A DNA stretch of 64,000 bases, taken from Camelus bactrianus. Its lineage: Eukaryota > Chordata > Mammalia > Artiodactyla > Camelidae. Under the pieces are notes generated by a model. It saw only the letters and a program-made list of their open reading frames with translations. It did no database searches and was not told the DNA's origin. The position numbers and the translations under genes were made by a program. Location: NCBI RefSeq assembly GCF_048773025.1, contig NC_133566.1:18323001-18387000 (forward strand), given 5' to 3'. Positions 52,383-64,000 of the stretch are shown here, piece by piece (position 1 is the first letter of the stretch; every line of letters starts with the position of its first letter).

Positions 52383-52470
52383 GAAGCAAATTCTTTCCCA
52401 AACCCACTGCCACTGAACCTGGCGAGAGCCCTGGAGGTCAGGGTGGATGAGTGATGATCAAAACTTTGAG
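52383..52470 (-). pseudogene. Short kappa V fragment (end of FR2 to FR3)
   Basis: On -: KVLII in one frame, then SSTLTSRALARFSGSGFGKE in the next, matching the FR2 end, CDR2 and the RFSGSGSG motif of kappa V genes. Nothing recognisable of FR1, CDR3 or an RSS flanks it. A relic of a gene lost by deletion or decay. Confidence 0.65.
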
Positions 52471-52728
52471 CATAAGGGCAGACATCTTTGGAACATGCCA
52501 TTTCAGAGATTTTCCGCTTCCTAAAGAGAAGACCAAGAAGCTTAGGTACAGAGCCTCATTCACTCCGCCAGTTCTCTTCTACTGCGATTTCTTTACCCTC
52601 TTCTGAGGACATAACGTAGTCAGCACAACATAAAAGTGATATAACTACGACTTTCTACCCTTAGGAGGTGAATAGAAACATTGGTGTTTGTCAGTTTTTA
52701 GAACCAACTCAAGCATCATCCTTGCCTA

Positions 52729-52903
52729 AAGTAATATCTCCCAGGGGGAGGGTGGAGCTCAGTGGTGGAGCGTGTGCTTAGCATGCACGAGGCCCTGGGT
52801 TCAATCCCCAGTGACTCCATTAAAAAAATGATAATTAATAAATAATAAATAAACCTGACTACCTCCCCCCTCCTCCAAAAAAATAAAACTGAAGTAATAT
52901 CTC
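52729..52903 (+). mobile_element. Camelid SINE with 12-bp target duplication
   Basis: A box GTGGAGCTCAGTGGTGGAGC, 'GCTTAGCATGCACGAGG', B box GGTTCAATCCCCAG and a TAATAAATAAACC tail. Direct repeats AAGTAATATCTC at 52729-52740 and 52892-52903 bracket it. Intact boxes and short divergence suggest a young copy. Confidence 0.9.
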
Positions 52904-53681
52904 TCCCTTTTTCTGGAAAAGACACCAATAAGACCAGTAAATTGGATGATTAATCTCAAAGATGGTGTGTGTGTATATAAGGTAGTCAGTGTGTGGATTA
53001 TTCAGTACTTAGCTCTAAATAAAACTACTAATGTTTATGAACCTTTCTTGAGTCTCCCTATGTAAGATGAAACTAGCAGGTCTTAGTGAAAATTCTGACC
53101 AGGAAATACGACATGAAATTCCCCTCCTCTGCGCTGCCCTATACAGATGTTTACATGGGTGACACAGAAGTCCATTTCTACCCTAAAGGAATGCATGGGA
53201 ACCTTGGTTAGTGTTTTTTTAATATAGATTCATCTATACAAATAGTCTGCAAGCTATTTCCTCAATTAACCTTATGACGTAACTGCGTTCTTGAGATACA
53301 TCCACGTGGCATCCCGTAGAACTCTGTCTCATTAATTGTTGGATTCCATTAGCTAATGTTTTGCTAAGGCTTGCTTTTTTTTTTTTTTTTTTGCCTATTT
53401 ATTACAGATTTTGTGTGTAGACAGCTCTCTCTTTTTATGTGGCCTTGTCTGGTGTGATATGAAGGTAATTCTCTCCCTGTGAAATTATTTTGGAACTGTC
53501 CCACCCTCCCCTATTTTCTGGGAGGACAGGATCGGAATTATTATCTCTTTCTTAAATGGTTAAAGAAGTGTAAAAAAAAAAATTAACAAACAAAAACCTC
53601 AATCAAAAAGGGCTGGAGGACCAGAAGGGGGAGCTCTCACACCGGGTGATAGTAGAACTTTCTCAGCAAGGAATCAGTCAG

Positions 53682-54103
53682 AGAAAAGCCATGGACTCTT
53701 AGAAAAAGAAAGAAAAATACCATATGAGATCGCTTTTATGTGGTATCTAAAAAAAAAAAAAAAGAACATAAATACAAAACAGAAACAGACTTATAGACAC
53801 AGAATACAAACTTGCGGTTGCCAGAGGGGAGGAGGGTGGGAGGGGACAGACTGGGAGTTAGAAATTTGTAGATACTGACAGGCATATGTAGAACAGATAA
53901 ACAAGATTATACTGTGTAGCACAGGGAAATATATACAAGATCTTGTGGTAGCTCACAGCAAAATAGAATGTGACAATGAATGTATGTATGTTCATGTGTA
54001 ACTGAAAAATTGTGCTCTACACTGGAAATTGACACAACATTGTAAACTGACTATAACTCAATTTAAAAAAAAAAGAAAGAAAAAAGAAAAGCCATGGACT
54101 CTT
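53682..54103 (+). mobile_element. L1 3'-end insertion with 19-bp target duplication
   Basis: AGAAAAGCCATGGACTCTT occurs at 53682-53700 and again at 54085-54103. Between them lie L1 3' UTR words (ATACTGTGTAGCACAGGGAA, GACACAACATTGTAAACTGA) and an A-rich end. About 385 bp, strongly 5'-truncated, no coding part. Confidence 0.92.
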
Positions 54104-54364
54104 TGTTTATTCTAACCCACCCAACCTCCTCTTTCTCCCTATGAAAGAATTCTCCTTTCCATGCAGGGTGGAGTCCTACATACGTCTTCATGGTTGCAGA
54201 GCCCAGATTGCAATTCTCTGCTACTTTTGCTGGAGAAATATCTGGCAATATTCAGATGAACAGAAGTCACCAGAGAAGTTTTCCGTCCCTGGAGATCCTC
54301 ATGGAAAAGTTTTTAATACCAAATTCAGCATGTTTCATGGACTTAGGACGATTTAAATGAATTT

Positions 54365-55165
54365 ATTGTGTTGATTTTGCTAATTTCTGTTTTGAAAAGG
54401 ACTTATCTATTTTATTTAAGTTGTAGAATGTATGGTCATAAGATTAGTCATATCTCTAAAGTTGCCCACTTTTTGTCTTTATCTTGGTAATTAATATTTT
54501 TGCTTATTTCTTGGTTAGTCTAAATAGAATTTTATCAGATATATTGATTTCTTTAAATAACTTGATTTTATTTGCTTATTTTATTATTTGTCTGTTTTTC
54601 ATAACATTAATTTTTGTGCTTGTGTTTAGTTATTTTCTTCTTTCTACCTAGTTTGGGTTTAACATGTATATTTTAATTAGATTCTTAAGGTAACAATTTA
54701 GATCGTTGATTTTACGCTTTTCTTCTTTTTAAGACATTTAAAGCTATAAATTTCCTGCTAAGTATTGTTTTAAATGCATACCACAAATTCTGATAAGCTG
54801 TGTTTTCCTTGTTGTTCAGTTATTCTTTGGTATTACCTAATATTAACTTTTGCATTATGACATTATTTATGTTATATAGAAGGGTTTTTTTTTTTAAATA
54901 TTTTTCATATTCTGCGTGATTTATTGTAACTGCTTCTAATTTAAGAATTTTTGTGATCAGGAAACATTCTCTGCAGGCTCTCCACACCTTTAAGTCTACT
55001 TAGGCTGGTTGTATGGTGCAGACTGCGGTTTATCCTGGTGAATGTCCCATATGCTCCTGAACAGAATGCATATTCTTCCACTTTGTGGTTCACCGTTTTT
55101 GAGCAATTAGTCAAGTTTTCTGGTTGCTGTTGTTTTAAATCTCGTTCTATCAGGAGGTGAAAGAT
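54365..55165 (-). mobile_element. Old L1 ORF2 fragment, antisense
   Basis: On + it carries the typical antisense words 'AAAGCTATAAATTTCCTGCT', 'GCATACCACAAATTCTGATA' and 'GAGCAATTAGTCAAGTTTTC' of mammalian L1 ORF2. AT-rich, many breaks. Confidence 0.7.
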
Positions 55166-56304
55166 GGTACATCAGGAATCTAACGAAGTAGAACAGAAAT
55201 TGGTTAACGCTACAAACCAGGGCTTTGATTTTTCTGAAATGCTGGCTGTTTTTTACTAGCACAGCGCTGAAGCCATACAGGTTATAATTGTTACTTGCAC
55301 TTTTCTTTTTTCTGTTTCCACCCCTGCATTCTTACTGCCCTTCTTTCTATACCCACTAACGTATCACGTATGCCTCTGTGACTTACAATAATGCACAGGG
55401 ACTGTTTAAAGCTCATGCTTTACAGAAGCTTTCCCCTAGGTCCATGAACCTCATACACAAAAGTAGTGAACAACTTTCAGAGAGCGGACCTGAATTCTGG
55501 CCTTCTGCGTAGAGGTGCTGGGGACTATCAGGCCTTGATTATTCTGAAACAGTGGGTCATAGATAATTGATGTCCCCACTTGCGATCAGTGGGTTTTATC
55601 ACCTCTGGAGAGGAAGTAGGAACAACAGAGCAGATATAAGCCTGTAAGAAATTTACAACATCTCCATAGTTTTCTTTTTGGTTAAATCACCTTCTACAAG
55701 GATTCAGATTTGATCAAGTATTCAAAAAATATTTTCAATCATTCAGTCCTAACGTTAATTTCAAATAATGTTCATTTCATTAATTTCAAATAAAAACAAA
55801 TAAATTCAATCTTAGCGTTCATAATAGAGGAGGAGGGGTGGGTTTTCATTCAGCGGACTTTCACACAGGTTAACGTCTCATTTCCATCAAATGGCCCAGA
55901 GGATCCAGGACCAGTGTGGTGGCTACACCTAATCATATTCCTTTCATATGGGGGAGGGGGGGCGCGTTCAACTCCTAGTCCTGCCCTCCTGATCCCATTT
56001 TTGAACTCAAATCGTAAGACATAATCCACCTAAATATTATTAAAGATTTCATGCTTAATTTCGAGGAACTGCATCACACCTGCATCTTTTCCTAAGTTGC
56101 ACAGGCTGCCACCAGCTGACGCCCACTGAGAATTTATTTCTGCCCGGAACTTTGTTTAATCCTTGCCTCTGATGACCACTAGAGTCCGCTATGTCCACAC
56201 TCCACCAGAGGGCGCTCTGACGTCTCCCCGTCAGAAAGCAGAGCCCAAGACCCTCCTCACAGCCTCTGGGGGAAGCAGCTGGTCCCTGAGTTGCTGCTGC
56301 GGGA
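55166..56304. other. Intergenic DNA, nothing recognised
   Basis: No V, RNA gene or confident repeat. Part of 55250-55420 may continue the antisense L1. Confidence 0.4.
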
Positions 56305-56332
56305 AGTTTTTGTTCCCGTCTGCAACATTGTG
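56305..56332 (-). promoter_or_regulatory. V-RSS of the 56 kb pseudogene
   Basis: On -: heptamer CACAATG (one mismatch), spacer TTGCAGACGGGA, nonamer ACAAAAACT. Confidence 0.85.
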
Positions 56333-56866
56333 GGTGTGGAGCTGCTCGACTGCTGACAGTAATAGCCTGCAGTATCTTCAGCCTCCACGCTGCTGATGGT
56401 GAGAGAGTAAGAGGTCCCAGATCCACTGCCACTGAAGTGGGATGGGACCCCAGAGGCCAGGCTGGATGTGCTATAAATAAGGAGCCTGGGAGGGGCTCCG
56501 GGCTTCTGTTGGTAACAGTGTTAAGTAGCAGGTGCTTACACTTGAGCTGGCACTGCAGGTGATGGTGACTCTCTCCCCTTGGGAAACAGCCTTGGAGGCC
56601 GGAGACTGGGTCAGCACAATTTCTGCCCTGGATACCACTGTCACACAGGAGAGATGAAAAGAAACACAAGTTAGCAAAAATCGGGATGCAAGAATGTCTT
56701 CATACCATGCAACGTGCAGAGTTACTCTAAGATTCCAACCTAAAATAAAGCAAAACTTATCATAGACCCAAACTCCCATGGGAAACGGGGTCCTGAGTTC
56801 TACACTCTGTCTCTTACCTGTGATACTGAGCAGCAGGAAGCTGAGAATGTGAGCCTGAAAATCCAT
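56333..56866 (-). pseudogene. IGKV: Kappa V pseudogene of the 'SASSSVS' type
   Basis: On -, leader exon 56818-56866 encodes MDFQAHILSFLLLSIT (GTAAGA donor). V exon 56333-56637 begins VVSRAEIVLTQSPASKAVSQ then GERVTITCSASSSVSTCYL. At the expected Trp35 a one-base gain changes the frame (CTGTTACC where TGGTACC is expected). In the shifted frame the remainder continues normally: [40 protein letters not shown] and [11 protein letters not shown]. The MDFQ leader, SASSSVS and TSYSLTIS are hallmarks of the mouse IGKV4 group. Octamer (56965) and RSS are good, so it died recently through the single frameshift at Trp. An extra Cys also sits in CDR1. Confidence 0.9.
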
Positions 56867-56964
56867 GATGTTGGCCGAGGCTGTCACAGACTAAACACAC
56901 CTCTTCTTATAAGAACCCTACTTGGAAACAACTCTGGGAGTTTTATGGTCTCAGCGGAAGAGAG

Positions 56965-56972
56965 ATGCAAAT
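56965..56972 (-). promoter_or_regulatory. Perfect octamer (ATTTGCAT on -) of the 56 kb pseudogene
   Basis: About 99 bp upstream of the leader ATG, with TATAAG (about 56909 on -) between them. Confidence 0.8.
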
Positions 56973-59644
56973 CAAGAGGGTGTAGGTGAGGAGGTCCCAG
57001 CTTATAAGTCCACGTGCTTCTTCCACTTACTTGCATAATTTTAAACGGGTATACGAAGAAGGGAGGTTCTCAGCGCTTCTCTAAGCTGTGTATGCACATG
57101 GTGTCCATCGGAGAATCCCAGCTCCTTGTTCCCTGGGAACTCCTCAACTAAGGCCTTGCTGGTTATTCGAGGTCTCCTCAAACACCTAGGAACCCCCAAA
57201 GCACTGGAGAAACTAGCGCCCCAGTGTGTGATCTGAAATATAGATAATCCTCAGGGATATTTCCATGAAAGGTAGGCACTAGTCCCATCCAGAGAAGAGA
57301 ATCTACATGTGAGGCATCGCAAAATAAACTGTTCTGTCTGAAACCAAAGGACGCTCAACTATTGGCTCATTGGGACCTCAGAACATCCAGCGCTTGACCT
57401 CATGCTGGTTTTGAAGGAGCCTGGGCCTTCAGGAGCTATAATACACAGTTTATTGATTTCCACTTTAATTTTTATTAAAAATTAAATTAAACATCCCTTC
57501 ATTCTACATCCTTGAATTTTGTTTGCGTTTCTTTTTCAAGGTTCTTCCTATAGAAGTTCAGGTCATTCATTTGAAATCTTTCCTATTTTTTTTTTAATTC
57601 AAGCATTTTTAGGTTTCTATTTCTCGTATTATTTGTCTATCAATTTGTTACAAATTTACCACTAGCCTGAGGAAAACATTGACTATTTCCTCACTTGGGA
57701 AGGAACATGAGAAGTTAGGCTGAAAGCATCACGTTGAGGGAGCTGTCTGATGCTGGTCACAGGGAAGGATTACCCAGGGAAGCTTCCGTATTTAAGGTCC
57801 TTGGCCCAGGGGCCATTTGGGAGGGAGAAAATGAAAACATACTAAGATGTACGTAATATGACAGTTGCACAGACAGACTTCCGACCCAACGGTCCCAGCC
57901 CAGTGTGCACGCAGAGGCTCAGAAGTCCTGACACTGTCTGTACTTTCATTAACTGTGGGGAGGCTGCCTTCTCGTACTTTCCTGCCCTGTAAAACCATCT
58001 CCAGTTCCCCTTCAGGCCAGCTGGGCAGAGAGGCTCTTCTGTGCCAGCCCTCCCCTTTCCCCTGGTACCTACGTCAGACGCGGCTACACTCGCTTGTTGA
58101 AAGCTGTGTGACATGAAAGGGAAGGTGACGAGTCTCAGCGTGCAGCTGTTTGCCTCTGAGAGGAGCTGTCGCTCCTGATCTCTGAGATGGAGTATGGCAT
58201 GAAAACGCCCACTTTGGCTGATGTCACTGAGACCATCTACAATCACCCAAAAATAGCAAGGATGCCAGTTTACCCCCAGTCCACAGCCCCATTCAGGTTA
58301 CCGGATCATTGAGAAGCAAACACAGTTTCCCGTGGAATTCTGTCATATACTTAACAGAAGATTAGAGAAAATGTGGGTTTCAAGGTTGGTCAAGTCCATG
58401 ACTTAATGTCAGATCAAATGGTTTCCACCCCTTTGCTCTGCCTTCCTCAGTCTAGTCAATTAACAGCCTCTTTCCGGATCGGAAAGTCATTCCCAGCAAC
58501 AGGGTGGCAGCCAGCAGGAGGGGGACACTATCCTCTCCCTGGAGTAAGGGATACCATTTTTAAGTTCTTTCTTTCAGTCCTACCGGGCAGCCCACAACTG
58601 CAGCAGCATGAGACAAGCAAAAATCATTGCATGCACTGCTCTCCCGTAGTCAGAATCCATCCACTGAACTCGGGGTTGTATCAGTTTGCCCTGAATCCCA
58701 AGAAACTGGTAGGGGTGGAAAGTGTAAAATATGACGATATTTAAGAAAGAAGAAAAGTGACTACATGCCAATAAGCGTGCAAGCCACTTTCCACACTCAT
58801 GAATGAGTCGAGGTCTATGCAGTGAGACTGGGTACAAGGTAAATCTTCATGGTAGAGCCCGGGGGGTGAGAAAAGATCGGTTCTTCCTCACAGAAAATAC
58901 AGAGATATCTTAACCATCTTGGAACCTAAATTCTTTACAGTTGTCAGACATAGAACTGGAGAGGCATCTCCAGGGCTGCCTCTGAGGCCTGTCAGCTGCT
59001 GTAGAATTCAGATTGTCCACCTCCTTTTGCAGTGACCTCACACATCTTTGAAAGCCTTCAGAAGGACTCCGTGGGACGGTGCCTCCTTTTTGCAATTTTT
59101 CTTCCTTGTCGTTCTTGCAAGAAAAGAGAAGAGAAGCTAAATGAAGGACAGTCTTATGAACATCACTGAGTAATCCTTTCTCGTGAATGGGCTGCTATAA
59201 AGGTGATGAGACTGGTGCTGAGATGTCATTGTCACAGGAGAGCATCCTGCAGTGAAAGCTGGTGCAGAAAGGGCAACGGAGTAGGAAGTCTCGGACCTTG
59301 AGCAGCCCAAACCCCTCCCCACGGTGGGAAGGGAAACGTGTTGTTTGGGGCCAGAGTCCCAGGAGAGGCTTTTATGCTCTGCTAATGACAGTGAATTTGA
59401 GCATCTCCTGCCTCCCCAGCTCTGACTGTGAAGACGAAATGTGCCCCAGACCACCTCCCACAGACGTGACAGAGACCCCAGAGATGTTCTTGGGGGCCAA
59501 ATGAATCAGGAGCTTATGAACTTGTTTCTCTCATTGCTACTTTATACAGTGATTGTGGACCTATTGCTGGTGACCTGTGACTGGACGGGCGGGTGTTAGT
59601 GGCGCCCCCTCCTGGAGAGACAGAGGGAATGAAGACAGGGCAGC
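56973..59644. other. Intergenic DNA, no gene recognised
   Basis: No V, J, constant exon or RNA gene seen. Several 100-130 codon frames (for example 57842-58246 on -, 58373-58744 on +) lack domain signatures and exon signals. I scanned for J-segment hallmarks (a 23-spacer RSS, or an F-G-x-G-T motif before GTAAG) and saw none. Confidence 0.45.
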
Positions 59645-59649
59645 TCATT

Positions 59650-60512
59650 CTATAACACTATATACAAAAATAAACTCGAAATGGATTAAAGACCTAAATG
59701 TAAGACCTGATACTATAAAACTCCTGGAGGAAAACATAGGCAGAATATTCTTTAACATAAATTGCAGCAATTTTTTTTTCTATCTGTCTCCTAGATAAAT
59801 GAAAAGCAAAAATAAACAAATGGGACCTACTTAAACTTAAAAGCTTTCGCTTAGCAAAGAAAACCATAAACAAAATGAAAAGACAACCTACAGAATGAGA
59901 GAAAATATTTGCCAATGATGCGACCAACAGGGGGTTAATTTCCAAAATATACAAACAGGTCATACAGCTTAATATAAAAAAAATTATTTAAAAAACACAA
60001 CCCAATCAAAAACTATGCAGAAGTTCTAAATAGACATTTCTCCAAAGAAGACCTCCAGATGGTCAACAGGCACATGAAAGGATGCTCAGTGTCACTAATT
60101 ATTAGAGAAATGCAAATCAAAACTACAATGAGGGATCACCTCACACCAGTCAGACTGGCCATCGTCAAAAGTCTACAAATAATAAATGCTGGAGAGGGTG
60201 TGGGGAAAAGGGAACCCTCCTACACTGTTGGTAGGAATGTAAATTGGTGCAGCCGCTATGGAGGACAGTATGGAGGTTCCTTAAAAAACTAAAAATAGAC
60301 TTACCATAAGATCCAGCAATCCCACTCCTGGGCATATATCTGGAGACAACTATAATCCAAAAAGACACATGCCCCCTAGCGTTCATAGCAGCACTATTCA
60401 CAACAGCCAAGATCTGGAAATAACCTGAATGTCTATCGACAGATGACTGGATAAAAAAGATTTGGTATAAATATACAATGGAATATTACTCAACCATGAA
60501 AAGAATGAAATA
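59650..60512 (+). mobile_element. L1 ORF2 C-terminal fragment
   Basis: Translated pieces: INSKWIKDLNVRPDTIKLLE, then [20 protein letters not shown] and [18 protein letters not shown]. It corresponds to the same ORF2 region as 19285-20285 and is broken. Confidence 0.85.
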
Positions 60513-60514
60513 AG

Positions 60515-63164
60515 ATGATGGGTTACACACACAATCAATCACAATACCCCCTTTTTAAAAAACACAAATAGTAAGATCTAAAATGGGGGGAAAAGGTTTT
60601 TAAGAAGACTGTTTCCAAGAAATAAGCACACAAGGACGGGAAGAACAGGGCAGAGACAATAGCAGCAAAATAACTAGGCTGAGTAATGATGAGCTTAACT
60701 GACCCTCGGAGCTGAACAGAAGAGCTGGTGGAACTAGAAAGCAGAAAGATTGAAATCCTTCCGAGATGGGATCAGGATCCTCCTATTGAGGGTGTGAGAC
60801 AATGTCGGGCAGCGGGCAGGAAAGAACCAGAGCCCAGGTCCCTTACCCAAGATGAGCAAGACCGGGGTCGGGGGCAGGATGGGGGGCTGTGTACCGGTGG
60901 TCAGAGGCGTGGGAAGGGGCACTCAGTGCTGGGCCCTGAGCCAGCAGGAAGCAGAGGAGAGTGTCCATAAAGGACCAGAGGATTTTGACAACAGAGGCAA
61001 AAAGTGTGGCGAACCAAGCCTGAATTCATGGACTCCACGTCTGCTGCAGGGCCAGTCCAATCACAGTCGTTGTCCACGAGGGGCTTCTCTGCAGTAGGAT
61101 GAGAGAGGACACAGGGCTGGATGCCAAGCAGACATACAGGGGGCTGAGGAACTCCAAGGCAGAGCTCGAAGAGATCATTGCTTGTTTAAAGCCAGCTGGA
61201 AACCACAACACTCAACATGCAAATCTCGTTGGCTGAGGCTCTCCAAGGGTTCATAAGCCCTGGCACTTGGCTGCTGTCTTTCCATTCACTCTAGAAAGTC
61301 AAAAGTACCTGTAGCCTTAATGTCTTCTTGGCAACAAGATGAATGTCTACATTTTCCAGAACGGGACCAGAATCTTGGGTCATGTTTACGGCTCTCATAT
61401 TTGCACGTGGTCGGCCAAAGGACTTGGCTTCTCCCAGTACCTCTTTTTGAGAGATGAGTACAGACAGACACAGCTTCAAAGCAGCAAAGAAGCAGTGAGT
61501 ATTCTCAAGTGACCCTCTCCATCTCCATCCTTCCGGGCCAGTGGGGCCAGCCTTGCCCCTCGGGATCAGGACAGATGTCCTTTTGTGGCACTCGGCCCGA
61601 AGACCAGCAATTGATCAGGTTCTGAGCACCACTGAGTGTAGACTCCAGAATTTCCTCTTCCTCTTGTGGGATTTCAGCTTAAGTCAAGGACAAATGATGA
61701 ATGAAATGATCCTAATGGGGGAATCAAGCTGAAATCAAAAGAATCACCTGCCTTGGACTCCACTGTGACTGATGAGCTGGAAAAAATACTGAACCACAGA
61801 CTTCAGGATGGATGAGAATATGCAAATGTTCGGGATCCAGGTAGGGAAACCCCTATTCTTCAAACCTTGCCAAGAGCCACATTGGGCCATTGCATCCTTG
61901 ACACGCTGGGTGATTTACTGTATGTTAATGGTGGGAGGCTAACCTCTCAAATATGCTGATTAATTATGTCAAATAAAAAGCAAAAATGATGCTTCTTGAA
62001 ATGTTAGACCTAAGGAACATTGATAAGATTGCATATCAATCGCTTTCAGGATGACTTATAGATGTGCACTTTGTCTCTCTCTCTCTCCCACTCTCTCTCT
62101 CTCCTCCTATCTCTTTCTCTCTCTCTCTCCCCCACAAGCAGTTTAGAATTTATTCAAAGATCTAACTTTGCCAGAGGCCACATGGGAAGCTGCTTCAGTG
62201 ATGAGTTTGTAGATGAGGAACCCTGAGTGCAGAGATCCTTAATATGTATGTTGTTCATTGTATCTGAGGGCAAAGGATGTCTCAACCACCGCTTTGTGAC
62301 TGTGTTATGTTACAGCAAACATCACAGCAACCATCCCTTATGATCCTACTGTGTGTGATCTTCTGATAATCATCTTTTATTTAAAGCAGTAGCAAATACT
62401 ACTTTAAAATAGTCATTTACTTGTGCTCTCCAATGTCCAGTTTACTCACTTAGGAGCATACATCCTTTGTACGGTCACACCAAAGAAAACGTAAGCATAT
62501 GTATACATCATTTAAAATTGTATTTATACATTGCTCATGAATATTGAGAATTCTATTAGGCAATATCAGTGTTTATTTTTTATCAGAATTGGTACAGCCT
62601 TATTGTTTCTGAAAACCACAAAATGAATGTACTCACGTAACCTTAAAAATCTAAGCTACAATATACAGAACAGTAGGAAGGGAACAAGGCATCGTTCCTT
62701 TTTCTTCCACAACAACACGCCTCTGTAATTGTCTTCAGGAGATAACCGCTGAGCACAGTTTGTCGTACTTCCTTCAACCATTAGCCTGTATTTACATCCA
62801 TATATATTCAATTAAAATGGATTCATAACATCATACAATATATGCCACTCAGCCTGTATCTTAACAATCACCTTCCATGTGACTATAGAGAAACCCACTC
62901 CATCTTCTTATTGGCTGCCTTGTGCTCCATTGCAAAGCTCTGTCTATGATAATTAGTTTATGATGAAGATTTCAGTTATTTTTCTATTTTTTTACCTTTT
63001 AAGCGACACTTTAATGAGCAGTCTTGTGTATACATTTGAGCCTACTTTTCTACTCATTTCCAACCCTAGGACAGTCTAAGGAGTTTCCTTTTTCTCCCCT
63101 CACCCCGGTGCTTCCTACCATGTGTACTGCTTCCCCTGGGGGACTTCACCCCCAGAGTCTGGTC
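60515..63164. other. Intergenic DNA, no gene recognised
   Basis: Unique-looking DNA with one simple repeat (62077-62132). The part near 62780-63000 has the feel of an old antisense L1 3' end, but I could not confirm it. Confidence 0.4.
62077..62132. repeat. (TC)n polypyrimidine tract
   Basis: Interrupted TCTCTC runs over about 56 bp, strongly strand-asymmetric. Confidence 0.85.
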
Positions 63165-63385
63165 TACAGAACGGTGCAATTAAGTGCTTGAGCCCTGAGT
63201 TCAAATCCCAGCCCTACCACTCTCCGCCATGAGCAAGTGACTTAACCTTTCTGCACTCAAGGTTCCTCATCTACAAAATAAAGGATAATATTAGCTTCCA
63301 GTTCCTAGATTTGGGGGGATAATTCAATAGCGATCCATGTACAATGTCTGGCCCTTTGTAAATGCTCAATAAATTTCAACTATTA
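63165..63385 (+). mobile_element. MIR SINE
   Basis: Contains 'TGAGTTCAAATCCCAGCCCT', 'AGCAAGTGACTTAACCTTTC', 'AGGTTCCTCATCTACAAAAT' and 'AAATGCTCAATAAAT', in the order of the MIR consensus from tRNA-like part through core to 3' end. One of the fuller MIR copies in the window. Confidence 0.85.
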
Positions 63386-64000
63386 CAATTGGTGTTGCTT
63401 GCATCTCTGCAGAGAAAGCCACTTTCTATCCTCTTTACTATTCATGTTGACTGTGTCCTCGGGCAACTATTTTGCACACTTAATTTCCACCCTCTTCTCT
63501 CTACCTCCAAATTGATGTCTCGCTTTCCTCATCTTCGGGTGAGACCCACTGCTGACTTTGCTATTCGAGGCAACTAGCAAAGCTCTCCAGGCCGACTCTA
63601 ATCTTCGGAATTATAATCACAGTTTCTCTTGTAAACCTCACTATCACAGCAGTCAGCATCCGCCCTTTATCAGCTCCGATCTATTATTGATTTTCAATTA
63701 TTTGCTGTTGGGGCTTTTTTTTTTTCTTTTTTCCAGCAAATGTTTGCTGAGCATTTGCCAAGTTAAGAACCTGGCCTGGGTCTTCCAAATATAAGACAAT
63801 GAAACATCAAACAGCTTACAGTCCAGGAGCGTAACAAGAATCTTAAAGCAGAGAAGAGCAATTAGGTGTTCTAGGCCCAGTGACCTGCCTCTGTACTCAA
63901 CACAATGTCACTTGCTGGGGGACGATCCACAAAAAGGTCTCTCTTGAGTTGAGTCCTGAAAAACAATTAGTTGTTCACAAGTTAATCCAGGTGAGCAAAG
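63386..64000. other. Intergenic DNA to window end
   Basis: No gene recognised; a T-rich run lies near 63715-63730. Confidence 0.4.

Noticed and set aside
56973-64000. Kappa J or constant exons at the right end
   Set aside because: No 23-spacer RSS, no F-G-x-G-T J motif and no C-kappa sequence were seen.
1-64000. CRISPR arrays, operons or prokaryotic elements
   Set aside because: The window is mammalian; no regularly spaced repeats of that type occur.

Overview
The window is mammalian germline DNA from the variable-gene part of an immunoglobulin kappa (IGK) light-chain locus. The host is most likely a camelid: four tRNA-derived SINEs with the 'TAGCTCAG...GGTTCAATCCCCAGTACTTC' architecture typical of Camelidae are present, together with artiodactyl-style L1 3' ends and old MIR/L2 copies. 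Nothing prokaryotic is present. The real genes are two-exon V segments: a leader exon of about 49-55 bp, a short intron and a V exon of about 300 bp, followed by a 12-spacer recombination signal (RSS) of the CACAGTG / ACAAAAACC type. Nearly all other open frames are chance.

Layout from left to right. On +: a decayed V relic (2.3 kb), an intact V of unassigned subgroup (3.8-4.8 kb) and a first IGKV1 gene, V1-A (8.6 kb). L1 remains fill 9.9-13.4 kb. On -: IGKV4 copy A (15.1-15.7 kb). On +: an IGKV2 pseudogene fused at its RSS to a duplicated IGKV1 unit, V1-B (17.4-18.6 kb), whose second conserved cysteine is serine; an IGKV6-like gene with ACG in place of the leader ATG (21.3 kb); a second copy of the 2.3 kb relic (22.8 kb); an intact V of unassigned subgroup (26.0 kb); and a 5'-truncated IGKV2 relic (29.9 kb). 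On -: IGKV4 copy B (31.1-31.7 kb), inside a 2.8 kb near-identical duplication of 14.4-17.2 kb. On +: V1-C (34.6 kb). On -: a decayed V (36 kb), an IGKV7-like pseudogene (38.5 kb) and IGKV4 copy C (42.9-43.5 kb), whose 3' flank was split by an L1 with a 19-bp target duplication. On +: an IGKV3 pseudogene lacking FR1-FR2 (47.4 kb) and an intact IGKV5 gene (50.6 kb). On -: a short V fragment (52.4 kb) and a pseudogene like mouse 'SASSSVS' kappa genes (56.3-56.9 kb). From 57 to 64 kb I see no V, J or C segment, only L1, MIR and unique DNA.

The V segments are alternative substrates for RAG-mediated joining to a J segment outside the window. By eye, eight look potentially functional (3.8, 8.6, 15.1, 26.0, 31.1, 34.6, 42.9 and 50.6 kb). 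Two are nearly intact ORFs with one key defect each (18.1 and 21.3 kb), and nine are pseudogenes or fragments. IGKV7-, V4- and V5-like genes lie at the J-proximal end of the human locus, so the right side of the window is probably the J-proximal side; this is inference.

The most striking signals are these. A 101-bp tract covering CDR1 to CDR2 holds about 15 differences, nearly all amino-acid changing, between two otherwise almost identical IGKV4 copies. Tyr36 is replaced by His in two neighbouring V genes. A tRNA-Tyr 5'-half is inserted, with its own target duplication, inside the L1 that split the IGKV4-C flank. Several duplication junctions show the locus is a patchwork.
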